A stretch of 64,000 nucleotides of DNA, from IMG/VR virus record IMGVR_UViG_3300044816_000082, positions 26,881 through 90,880 of that record. The stretch is one strand, 5' to 3'. The position numbers were made by a program, and so were the translations under genes. The stretch's first letter is position 1. Each line of letters begins with the position of its first letter. Below the pieces are notes generated by a model that was not told the origin of the DNA, made no database searches, and saw only the letters and a list, made by a program, of their open reading frames with translations. Source of the stretch: a virus. Of this stretch, positions 45,987 to 54,095 are shown in pieces.

Positions 45987-48539
45987 GTGGCAAGCCAGAC
46001 CAAGGCCGCGAGCCGCAAGTGCAAGTTCTGCTCCTCTGACGCAAAGGTCGGTGTCGATCCGAAAGCCGATGGCAAGGACCGGGTCCTGACGTGCGTCAAG
46101 CACACCGGCATGGGACGGCGCGTCGCAGGTCCCGGGGCGACCGTCAGCAAGCTCGGGAAGACCGACGGGAAGCACCTCCCCGGGTTGCACGACCAGTCGA
46201 TGCACGCCCACCGTGTCACGATCGTCCACCCTGACGGATCGACGACCCGGTACACCGCGCACGGGAGCGTCACGACCGTTCCCTACACCGCCGGCCCCCC
46301 CGAGGGGCTACGGCAGATGGTCACCGACGCCGGTGGGTTCAAGGCCATGGCCGCGGAGGAACTCGCGGTCCTAGCCCGACAGATCGCGCTGCTCATCACC
46401 GGGAACCTGTCGGGGATGAAAGCAGCGCAGGCATCGGTCACCGACGATCCGCTGACCGCAGCGGTTCTCAAGCGCCTCAACGACCTCCGCGACCAGGATG
46501 TCGACCTCCTCGATGAGGGTGTGTTCAACGCGCTCATCCAGTCGCTGCAGACCGAAATGGTCGACGGGACAGGGGTTGGGGAAGTCAAGTCGATCGGCCC
46601 CGGACAGGTCAGGGCGCTGTTCGAGTACAAGGCGGCGAAGTACACCGAGACGCTGCACCCCCGCGACAAGCACGGCCGGTTCACGTTCCTCGGGGCCCTC
46701 GTCCATGACGCGCAGGGCGGGGGGCACATCGTCGCGCAGGACGGGAAGGGGAAGGTCACCGTACGGGATGCGCACGGCGCTGAGCACACGATCGCGTCGA
46801 AGGCCACCGAGGTCGCCCCCGAGGGTCACGCCCACCACGACAGCCACCTCGGATCCGTGCAGGTCGGGGATCATGTGAAGTCCCGGCAGATGCCCGCGGG
46901 GATGACCGCTGCGCAGGACGCGAGTAAGGGCGACGTCGCCGGCAAGGTCGTCAAGGTCGAACACCACGAGGCGCACGGGAAGGCGCACGTCACCCTTCAC
47001 CTCGAGGACGGATCGACGGTCAAGGGCGGGCATCACGAGCCGGTCGGGGTCAGCGCGGAGAACCTGATGCCCCCGACCAGGCTGGGCAAGACGAAGGTCG
47101 GGGACCTCAAGCAGGGCGACCACGTCCACGTCGCGGGGAAACCCATGCTGATCACGCACCACAGCAAGCGTGAGGACGGGAAGGTCGACGTCGGGATCGC
47201 GGGAGCTGCCCCCTCACCGATCGCGGCTGACCGCGAGTTCGACGCCAGCCGGCCTGGGGAGCGTGCTCGCGCGGTCCATGCCGTCCCGACCGGGTCGCAC
47301 AACTACGACGAGCACGGCAACGACCTGAGCACTCCTGAGGGGTTGCACGCACATCTCGGGACGCACTCTGGCGGGGACGCGGTCCCGAAGTTCGGGAAGG
47401 ACGAGCACGCCGCGTTCGCGCAGATGCACGACCGCGCCCACGCGATCGGCGTCGATGATCACAGTCACCCGGCTGAGCACGCCTCAACGCCCGACGGGGC
47501 ACCCGGTGAGGCTGCGAAGGCCACCGCGAAGCCCTTGCCGCCCGATGCTCTCGGGGCTGGGGGCTACGGGCACACCGAGCAGGCGATGCAAGCGCGTGGG
47601 GACCACCGTGACCATCCGTCGCCTGCCGGGGTCTACGCGGCCGGGGACCCTCGTAACGACCCGACGTACGACGCCTACACCAAAGAGCTCGACGCCAAGA
47701 TCCAGGCCGCGCACGACGCTGGCCTGGACACGGAGTCGATGCACACCCTCGTTGACCCCGTGACGGGTGAACGGAGCTGGTCACCGCAGCGGAAGGCTGA
47801 GCACGACGCGATCGTCAACGAGATCATGACGCAGCACGCGGCGGTCCCGGCCGACAAGCGGGCGGTCATGCTCGGCGGGCTCCCGGGGGCTGGTAAGAGC
47901 ACGTTCCTCCGCGAGCACGGCGACAAACTCGGGCTCACCGTCGATGCGAAGGGGAACCCGACGAACGCGATCGTCGTCAACCCCGACGAGATGAAGAACC
48001 TCCTGCTGTCCCGCAACGACGCTGCCGGGAACCCGATGGTCACCCGTGTCCCCGGGTTGTCAGACGGTGAACACGCATCCCTCATGCACGAGGAGAGCAG
48101 CCACCTCGCGAAGATGCTCCACCGGACCGCCACCGCGCAGGGCAAGAACGTGGTGTACGACATCACCTTGGGGAATGCCCGCAAGGCGCAGGAGAAGTAC
48201 CTGAGCAACGGTGAGGGGACCGGCGCGAAGGACCTCGGCTACGGCGTCCACGCGGCGTTCGTCGACGGTGATATGGCGACGTCGCTGCACCGCGCCGGGC
48301 TCCGCCACAAGGCGCTGAACAAGGACACCGGGCAGCGTACGCACTCGGGGCGGTATGTCCCGTACGGGCACATCATGGCGGAGGGACCACGTCAGGGCGA
48401 TGTGACCAGCGATGGGACCCCCGCGATGAGCCACAACCGGGTTGAGTACGACAAGCTCGTCAAGCAGGGCGCGTTCGACAGCGCGATCCGGATGGACAAC
48501 AAGACCGGGGCGTTCGCCACCGACCACCCCGCTCGCTAA
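45987..48539 (+). CDS. virion-associated-type protein with zeta-toxin-like kinase domain
   Basis: 850 aa from GTG 45987 with GGGAGGA upstream; GTG 45969 would be inside the hairpin. CKFCSSDAKVGVDPKADG at the start is a Cys motif. HPRDKHGRFTFLGALVHD near residue 226 is the same HPRxxHGRF element as in the MuF fusion, a mark of head-associated proteins. A His-rich middle follows. From about 620, LGGLPGAGKSTFLREHG (P-loop 631-639), VVNPDEMK, and NVVYDITLGN resemble zeta toxins/polynucleotide kinases. Suggests a packaged effector; not proven. Confidence 0.7.
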   Translation: MASQTKAASRKCKFCSSDAKVGVDPKADGKDRVLTCVKHTGMGRRVAGPGATVSKLGKTDGKHLPGLHDQSMHAHRVTIVHPDGSTTRYTAHGSVTTVPYTAGPPEGLRQMVTDAGGFKAMAAEELAVLARQIALLITGNLSGMKAAQASVTDDPLTAAVLKRLNDLRDQDVDLLDEGVFNALIQSLQTEMVDGTGVGEVKSIGPGQVRALFEYKAAKYTETLHPRDKHGRFTFLGALVHDAQGGGHIVAQDGKGKVTVRDAHGAEHTIASKATEVAPEGHAHHDSHLGSVQVGDHVKSRQMPAGMTAAQDASKGDVAGKVVKVEHHEAHGKAHVTLHLEDGSTVKGGHHEPVGVSAENLMPPTRLGKTKVGDLKQGDHVHVAGKPMLITHHSKREDGKVDVGIAGAAPSPIAADREFDASRPGERARAVHAVPTGSHNYDEHGNDLSTPEGLHAHLGTHSGGDAVPKFGKDEHAAFAQMHDRAHAIGVDDHSHPAEHASTPDGAPGEAAKATAKPLPPDALGAGGYGHTEQAMQARGDHRDHPSPAGVYAAGDPRNDPTYDAYTKELDAKIQAAHDAGLDTESMHTLVDPVTGERSWSPQRKAEHDAIVNEIMTQHAAVPADKRAVMLGGLPGAGKSTFLREHGDKLGLTVDAKGNPTNAIVVNPDEMKNLLLSRNDAAGNPMVTRVPGLSDGEHASLMHEESSHLAKMLHRTATAQGKNVVYDITLGNARKAQEKYLSNGEGTGAKDLGYGVHAAFVDGDMATSLHRAGLRHKALNKDTGQRTHSGRYVPYGHIMAEGPRQGDVTSDGTPAMSHNRVEYDKLVKQGAFDSAIRMDNKTGAFATDHPAR

Positions 48540-48572
48540 CCGGGTATACGCTGCAGCTAACGGAGAGGGAGG
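48535..48572 (+). promoter_or_regulatory. set B promoter cassette 10 (short)
   Basis: GCTAACCGGGTATACG at 48535-48550 overlaps the stop codon of the zeta-like gene; no hairpin; GAGGGAGG leads to ATG 48575 only 24 nt downstream. Confidence 0.6.
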
Positions 48573-48574
48573 CC

Positions 48575-48946
48575 ATGAGCGCAATCAGCGACGCGGTCGC
48601 GTCCAAGAAGGGGAAGGAGCTCGTCGACTTCCTCGCGACCTACCCGTACGACCCGGTGCCCCGGCGCACGGTGCCGGCCGTCGGCAGCCCCGCGTACGGC
48701 GACTGGTACAACGACGTGGCCGAACCGGGGGGTGGCTACATCCCGAACACCTGGGATGAGGTCGACTACCTGCACGACACCAAGGTGCTCGACAACGACA
48801 CGTACTACGCGGCGCTCAAGGCCCGGACCGCCGGGTGGAAACCGGCCGGCGGTCCCGCGGGGACTGAGGTCGAAGCCGAACCCGGGGAGGGCAAACCCGC
48901 CCCCGACGAGGCGAAGCGGCTCACGTTCGTCCGCCCCCCTGCGTAG
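48575..48946 (+). CDS. hypothetical protein in the head operon
   Basis: 123 aa from ATG 48575. SKKGKELVDFLATYPYDPVP and the acidic, Pro-rich end (AEPGEGKPAPDEAKRL) are its features. Position between MuF-type and protease genes suggests a head role, unconfirmed. Confidence 0.6.
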   Translation: MSAISDAVASKKGKELVDFLATYPYDPVPRRTVPAVGSPAYGDWYNDVAEPGGGYIPNTWDEVDYLHDTKVLDNDTYYAALKARTAGWKPAGGPAGTEVEAEPGEGKPAPDEAKRLTFVRPPA

Positions 48947-48951
48947 CGGTC

Positions 48952-48981
48952 GCGACGTTGCGCCACGCGCGGTCGTAGCCT
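48952..48981 (+). promoter_or_regulatory. set A promoter (GCGAC-N19-TAGCCT)
   Basis: GCGAC 48952-48956 and TAGCCT 48976-48981, 7 nt before ATG 48989; no Shine-Dalgarno, so the protease mRNA is probably leaderless. Confidence 0.7.
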
Positions 48982-48988
48982 GCGCCGC

Positions 48989-51900
48989 ATGACGACGGCA
49001 ATCGCGGAAGCCTTCCACAAGGCACAACGCGCACCGGGTAGCCCTGAGGACATCACGTACAAGGTCGCGAGCAGGGCCGTCGCCGGGATCCTCACCGGAT
49101 CCGAGGATGGCGTCGTTGAGGCACTCGTGTCGGTTACCGGCATCCCCGACGAGGTCGATGACGTCATCGTCCCCGGCGCCTACGTCCCGAGCCTCAAGGT
49201 CCGCACCCCCAAGGGGGTGTGGAGCCACGACTGGGACGTGTGGGTATCCCGCACGGAGGGCATCGCTGAGCTCATGCCCGGCGACGGGCGGATCCCCGAG
49301 CTCGACCGCAGGGGCAACCCTTGGCCGGCTGAGGCCGGGGCGCTATGGGTCAAGACCCGGTTCAACCTCGGGACCGTCGCCGGGCGCGATGCGTACAGCA
49401 ATGTCCTGTTCTTCGGTGACGAGGTCGAGTGGTGCGTTGATGAGGACACGGAGATCCTCACCGCGCGGGGGTGGCTGCGCTACGACCAGCTCACCACGGA
49501 CGACCACGCCTACGCGCTCGACACCGAGACGCTGACGTCCCGGTTCGAGCCCGTGCAGGCCGTGAACGTCTGGCCCGCCAAGCAGCGCACCTTGCGGCAC
49601 ATCGAGACAGGCGGGTTCTCGTCCCTCACAACCGCTGCGCATCGCTGGCCGACCGTGCAGGTGCGGGACCGTCACGGGGCGGTCCGGTGGCGCACGACCG
49701 AGCAGCTCCGTGCATGGGACAGCCTGTTCCGCTGCGCTCCCCACTTCGAGGCGCCGACCGAGGCTAAGTGGTCGGACGGGCTCGTCGAACTCGTGGCGTG
49801 GGTGTGGTGTGAGGGCTGGCGCGCCGCCGACACCCTGTTCATCGGGCAGTCACACGCGGTGAACCCCGAGAAGGTCGGAGCGATCCGGCGCGCGCTCGCC
49901 ACGACCTTCCCGGGCGCGTGGAGTGACGGCACCGCCGATGGGGGCATGACGCGGTTCCGGCTGCACAAGGCCGCGGCCGCTGTCATCGAAGGCTGCATCG
50001 GCCCCGACAAGGAACCGACCCCTGAGTTCCTGCTCGCCCTCACCCCCGCGCAACTACGTCTGCTCGTTGAGCGCTGCCTCGACGGCGACGGAACCCGCAC
50101 CCCGTCTGGACAGCGCACGTGGTCGCAGGTCGCACAGGCCGGGGTCGACGCCTTCCAGATGGCGTGCGCCCTTGGCGGCATCCCGACGCAGACGCATCCC
50201 GGCAAGGACTACGGCAACAGGTTCGGTCGCGCCCCGCAGACCGTAGGACTACTCCGCAAGGGCGTCACGGCGCCGCTCGCGAGCATCGCGACGAAGTCGT
50301 ACGGCTACAAGCCCGGCCCGGCCAAGACCCCCGCGATCGACCAGCTCGTCACGCACGAGGGCATCGTGTGGTGCCCAACGACCCCGAGCGGAACGTGGCT
50401 CGCCCGCCGCAACGGGTCGGTGTACTTCACCGGCAACTCCGTCGGGTACAACGTGCCGTCCGGCAAGAGCCGGAAGGTCAACGGCAAGCGCCTGATCTAC
50501 TACATGGACACCTTCGAGTATTGCCCGGTGCTGTTCGGGGCAGCGCCGTTGTCCGGGACCGTCGCGCTCGGGGAACGTAAGCGGCGCGCTGGGGAACAGA
50601 CCCTCGATGTGCAGCTCGCGCTCGAGGGGAAGAACCTCGCGGACAACCTCGACCTCGAGGGCAAGAGCAAAACCGGGGTCGATACCCACCCGGTCGGTGC
50701 CGAACGTCTCGCGGAGTATTGGGAGCACGGCGAGGGCGCCGCGAAGATCGCATGGGGGACCGATGGGGACCTCATGCGCTGCGTAGACCTCGTCGTCGAG
50801 CACGCCCACATGACGCCGGAAAAGGCGAAGGGTTACTGCTTCGCGGGTGAGACGGAGATCCTGACGCGCGATGGGATCGTCTCGCTCGGGGAGTCTGCTG
50901 GCACGGACGTGTGGGTGCTGACGGCCCCTGACCCGACAGGTCCCCACTCGCAGCCCGTCCGGCGCGACGGCCGATGGGTGCAGGCTGAGGTCCACGACTT
51001 CGGCGAGCAGCCCGTGCTCAGCGTCACACTCCGTCGGGGCAAGCAGCGGCAGACGATCCGAGCGACCGCTGAGCACACATGGTTCGCCTCCCCCGACTCC
51101 AAGAGCCGACGACGGCTCGCGGTTCAGGCCGTGCAGACCGCCGACTTGCGACCCGGTATGTCCCTCGCCGCGCTGCTGCCGAAGGCACCTACATCGGACC
51201 GGGTCGTCTCGCCCTTCGGGGTCGCGGCAGGGGCCGTGTTCGGAGACGGGCACACCGTGCCGGGTCAGGGCGCGCAGATCGACCTGTGGGGGGACAAGGA
51301 CGCGGAGCTGCTGCGCTACTTCGACGGCTGCAGCCAGTCGCCGCGCAAGACCAGCAACGGGGTTCCCGGTGTCCGCGTCCGGGGCATCCCCGCCTCGTTC
51401 AAGGCTGCCCCTCGCATGGACGAGGGAGCGGCCTACCTGCTCGGGTGGCTCGCCGGGTATGTGGCCGCCGACGGCACCGTCAGCGAGCTCGGAGTTGTCT
51501 CGCTGTCCTCTGCGCGTCACGAGAACCTGCTGCTCGCCAAGAAGATCGCGGACCGTCTCGGGATTGCCACGGGGCAGATCGGCACCCGTCAGCGGGTGGG
51601 GCTCGGTGACGTACCCACCGACCTGCACAAGATGACGTTCCTGACCGCGACGGTCCCGCCGCAGATGCTCGTGTTGTCCGAGCACAGACGCCGGTTCGAC
51701 GCCGCTCGGGCACGTGCGGGCAAGGAGACGCTGCCCGTCCGATGGGTCGTGGAGTCCGTCGAGGACCTAGGCGAGGTCGAGCGCGTCTACTGCGCCGTCG
51801 TCCCCGACACAGAGACGTTCGCTCTCGCGGACTACCTGTGGGTCCACAACTGCGCGCTGCGCCACCGTGGCGCAACGGGAGGCTGGCCCGGCCACGCCCC

Positions 51901-52675
51901 CGCCGAGGAGGCCGAAGCGGCCGCCAAGAAGGGAAGCAAGATCATGGGCACCGAGACCGAGACGAACGACACCGGGACCACGATCGAGGTCAAGGCGTAC
52001 GGGGTGATCCCGGGGAGCAGGGAAGCGCTCGACGAGGCGCTGCGGGGTGCGTTGGAGGACGCGTTGCTCCCGGAACCTGTCGAGTCCGAGGGTGGGATGA
52101 CGAGCAGGCAGGGGTACCTGAGCATCGACGGGACGTTCCCCGACCACGTGATCTGCACCGTCACCGACTACAGCGACGGGGACAACGACAAGCAGTCCTG
52201 GTCGGTGCCGTACACGATCACCGGGGACGTCGACGGTGATGATGACGATGTGACGCTCGGGGAACCCTCTCCCGTCGAGTTGCAGATCGTTGTCCTGCCC
52301 GACGTCGACAGGGCCGCAGACGACGATGATGAGCAGGTCCCACCGGAGGTCGTGGACGGCGCGAACTTGGCGATGAAGACCCTCGGGGTCTTCCTCGGCA
52401 CGTTGGAGGCGAAAGCGGTGTCGGCCGTCCCGATCGATGACGACAGTGGCGGCAAGGACGCGCAGGACGGCCCGCCCCAACCGAACCCGGTTGCGGGGCA
52501 CCTGATCCGTCGCCTTCGGCTCGCTCACGCGCACCTCGGGAGCGCCCTGGCGAGCATGGGGGTGAGCCCGAACCCGGTCACGATCGGGACCGACGCCAAG
52601 CAGCACCCCGCCGCGGGTGCTGACGAGGACGACGTCGAGCTGCTCCTGACCCGCGCAGCAGCCCTCAACATCTGA
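48989..52675 (+). CDS. prohead protease (capsid maturation) with two inteins
   Basis: 1228 aa from ATG 48989; about 555 aa after removal of inteins at 149-483 and 617-954. Extein 1 holds the protease N-terminus with VWSHDW (predicted catalytic His 80). Extein 2 starts SVGYNVPSG, where Ser 484 matches the catalytic Ser of the EWSIGY motif, and continues YYMDTFEYCPVLFGA. Extein 3 (CALRHRGATGGWPGH) leads into an acidic region of about 250 residues (DGDDDDVT, DDDDEQ) like a fused scaffold. Confidence 0.85.
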   Translation: MTTAIAEAFHKAQRAPGSPEDITYKVASRAVAGILTGSEDGVVEALVSVTGIPDEVDDVIVPGAYVPSLKVRTPKGVWSHDWDVWVSRTEGIAELMPGDGRIPELDRRGNPWPAEAGALWVKTRFNLGTVAGRDAYSNVLFFGDEVEWCVDEDTEILTARGWLRYDQLTTDDHAYALDTETLTSRFEPVQAVNVWPAKQRTLRHIETGGFSSLTTAAHRWPTVQVRDRHGAVRWRTTEQLRAWDSLFRCAPHFEAPTEAKWSDGLVELVAWVWCEGWRAADTLFIGQSHAVNPEKVGAIRRALATTFPGAWSDGTADGGMTRFRLHKAAAAVIEGCIGPDKEPTPEFLLALTPAQLRLLVERCLDGDGTRTPSGQRTWSQVAQAGVDAFQMACALGGIPTQTHPGKDYGNRFGRAPQTVGLLRKGVTAPLASIATKSYGYKPGPAKTPAIDQLVTHEGIVWCPTTPSGTWLARRNGSVYFTGNSVGYNVPSGKSRKVNGKRLIYYMDTFEYCPVLFGAAPLSGTVALGERKRRAGEQTLDVQLALEGKNLADNLDLEGKSKTGVDTHPVGAERLAEYWEHGEGAAKIAWGTDGDLMRCVDLVVEHAHMTPEKAKGYCFAGETEILTRDGIVSLGESAGTDVWVLTAPDPTGPHSQPVRRDGRWVQAEVHDFGEQPVLSVTLRRGKQRQTIRATAEHTWFASPDSKSRRRLAVQAVQTADLRPGMSLAALLPKAPTSDRVVSPFGVAAGAVFGDGHTVPGQGAQIDLWGDKDAELLRYFDGCSQSPRKTSNGVPGVRVRGIPASFKAAPRMDEGAAYLLGWLAGYVAADGTVSELGVVSLSSARHENLLLAKKIADRLGIATGQIGTRQRVGLGDVPTDLHKMTFLTATVPPQMLVLSEHRRRFDAARARAGKETLPVRWVVESVEDLGEVERVYCAVVPDTETFALADYLWVHNCALRHRGATGGWPGHAPAEEAEAAAKKGSKIMGTETETNDTGTTIEVKAYGVIPGSREALDEALRGALEDALLPEPVESEGGMTSRQGYLSIDGTFPDHVICTVTDYSDGDNDKQSWSVPYTITGDVDGDDDDVTLGEPSPVELQIVVLPDVDRAADDDDEQVPPEVVDGANLAMKTLGVFLGTLEAKAVSAVPIDDDSGGKDAQDGPPQPNPVAGHLIRRLRLAHAHLGSALASMGVSPNPVTIGTDAKQHPAAGADEDDVELLLTRAAALNI
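49433..50437 (+). other. intein 1 of the protease (residues 149-483)
   Basis: Begins CVDEDTEILTARGWLRYDQL, has TTAAHRW as block B, and ends VYFTGN before Ser 484; the penultimate His is Gly. The central region shows a degenerate LAGLIDADG pair: VELVAWVWCEGW (Gly-Trp instead of Asp-Gly) and LRLLVERCLDGDG. The endonuclease may therefore be weakened. Confidence 0.85.
50837..51850 (+). other. intein 2 of the protease (residues 617-954)
   Basis: Begins CFAGETEILTRDGIVSLGES, block B IRATAEHTWF, ends YLWVHN before Cys 955, a canonical HN|C junction. Two LAGLIDADG motifs are present: GVAAGAVFGDGH and LLGWLAGYVAADG, with spacing of a full homing endonuclease. Likely active for splicing and homing. 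Confidence 0.88.
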
Positions 52676-52682
52676 CCCGCCC

Positions 52683-52712
52683 GCGACGTAACCGTATCTA
52701 CGCCACTACCGT
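52683..52712 (+). promoter_or_regulatory. set A promoter (GCGAC-N19-TACCGT)
   Basis: GCGAC 52683-52687, TACCGT 52707-52712, 7 nt before ATG 52720. The -10 box lies in the inverted-repeat arm, the -35 box outside it. Confidence 0.7.
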
Positions 52713-52819
52713 CCCGGGCATGGCGAATGTGACGGTCACGATCAGCAACCCGCTCACAGCAGCTCAGGCTGCGTCGCTCGGGATGCCCGGGGTGGCGGTG
52801 AACCCCGGGGACGTCGTGA
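52706..52819 (+). repeat. 114-bp inverted repeat, left arm
   Basis: From CTACCGTCCCGGGCATGG to GGGGACGTCGTGA, identical to the reverse complement of 55815-55928. It spans the -10 box, start codon and first 33 codons of the gene at 52720. A further 21 bp (GACACGGTCGCCGCGCACCT) match just after an 8-nt mismatch. Confidence 0.9.
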
Positions 52820-53304
52820 CGCTCCCGGACACGGTCGCCGCGCACCTCGTCAGCATCGGCTACGCGAGCCTCGGCGTCCCGAGCGGATACCCCATCCCCC
52901 CGCCGACCCCACGCGTCACGCTCGACGAGGCGATCATGACCAACTCGGTCAGCACGACCTCGACAGCAGGGATTCCGATACCCGGCTTTGAGGTCAGCTC
53001 ACTGTTCGACGGCGTGACACCCGCCCGCCTGATCCTCGACTGCATGTTGTCCAACTCCGTCGCCGGCGTCCTCGGTTACGTGTTCATTCAGGAGAACGGG
53101 TCCAACATCGCAGTCGCGTCAACGACGCTCGGACCGGCCAACCAGATCAGCTCCTGCCACCGCGAGGTGTCACTCACCGGGTCTGAGCGGATGCCCTCGG
53201 CGGGCTACCACACCTACACGACGGTCCTGGTCGTTGCGACAGGGACGGGGACGATTTACAACGCGTTCGTCGAGCAGAGCATCCTGAGACTGGAGACGGC
53301 GTAA
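52720..53304 (+). CDS. surface or fiber-type protein A, shares N-terminus with protein B
   Basis: 194 aa from ATG 52720. Residues 1-50 (ANVTVTISNPLTAAQAASLG, then MPGVAVNPGDVV) are nearly identical to the protein encoded at 55288-55914 on the other strand. The variable part is beta-rich (ARLILDCMLSNSVAGVLGYV). A shared anchor with different distal domains is the usual layout of decoration or receptor-binding proteins. Function inferred only. Confidence 0.65.
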   Translation: MANVTVTISNPLTAAQAASLGMPGVAVNPGDVVTLPDTVAAHLVSIGYASLGVPSGYPIPPPTPRVTLDEAIMTNSVSTTSTAGIPIPGFEVSSLFDGVTPARLILDCMLSNSVAGVLGYVFIQENGSNIAVASTTLGPANQISSCHREVSLTGSERMPSAGYHTYTTVLVVATGTGTIYNAFVEQSILRLETA

Positions 53305-54071
53305 TGGTCCACGTTAAGACGACGACAGGCCAGGGTGCGTACGGCACCGAGGCTTTCACGATGGCCGTGCGGAGCGACTACAACCCTGCCCTACGGGCCA
53401 AGAGGGCGGTGTTGTACTGCCACGGTGGGAACGGGACCGCCTACCAGGGGGTTCGCGAGGGAGCGACCTTCCCGAGCACCAACCAGCTCATGCGGGCGAT
53501 CGTCATGGCCGGCTACCCGGTCTTCGCCGCCGACATGGGCGGGACCGCGTTCGGGAACGACGCCACCTTGGCAGCGATGTCCGCCTACTACGACATCGTG
53601 ATGACCTTCGGTGTGGGCAATCCCGGAGGCAAGGCCGGTGGGGTCTTCATCGTCGGGCACAGCATGGGTGGTCTGACCGCTCTCAACTTCGCGCGGGCCA
53701 ACAAGGCGAAGGTCGCGGGCTGCGTCCTGCTCCAGCCCCTGATGAACGTGCAGGACGTGAAGTCCCGCAACGTCCTCGGTCTCGCCTCGACCGTCGACGC
53801 TGCCTACGGCGGGGCCTACAACAACGGCACGCACGGCCTGACCCACAATCCGTTCGTGTACGCCGGGGCCGACCTGGCATCGGGGGTCGATGCGCAGGTG
53901 TGGTACTCCTCCGACGACGCGACGGTGATCCCCGCGAGCACCGTTACCCCGGTCTTGGCTGCGATGGGATCGCACGCCGAGGCGCACCCGATGCCCGGTG
54001 CGCACGCCGATGCATTCATCGGAGGCGTCAACCCCGCCGCGGTCCTTACGTGGATGGCTGCGCGTAACTAG
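53304..54071 (+). CDS. alpha/beta hydrolase
   Basis: 255 aa from ATG 53304 (TAATG overlap). YCHGGNG supplies the oxyanion turn, VGHSMGGL gives the nucleophile Ser 120, SSDDATVIP an acid near 204 and PGAHADAF a His near 236. Esterase or lipase type. Its link to protein A suggests an enzyme acting on the host surface. Confidence 0.8.
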   Translation: MVHVKTTTGQGAYGTEAFTMAVRSDYNPALRAKRAVLYCHGGNGTAYQGVREGATFPSTNQLMRAIVMAGYPVFAADMGGTAFGNDATLAAMSAYYDIVMTFGVGNPGGKAGGVFIVGHSMGGLTALNFARANKAKVAGCVLLQPLMNVQDVKSRNVLGLASTVDAAYGGAYNNGTHGLTHNPFVYAGADLASGVDAQVWYSSDDATVIPASTVTPVLAAMGSHAEAHPMPGAHADAFIGGVNPAAVLTWMAARN

Positions 54072-54095
54072 CGGACGGTCAAGAGGCGAGGTCGC

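Noticed and set aside
50249-51685. 478-aa minus-strand ORF inside protease intein 2
   Set aside because: Considered as a second antisense endonuclease. Its translation has no HTH or nuclease motif, no ribosome site was found, and the sense frame already has a full LAGLIDADG endonuclease.
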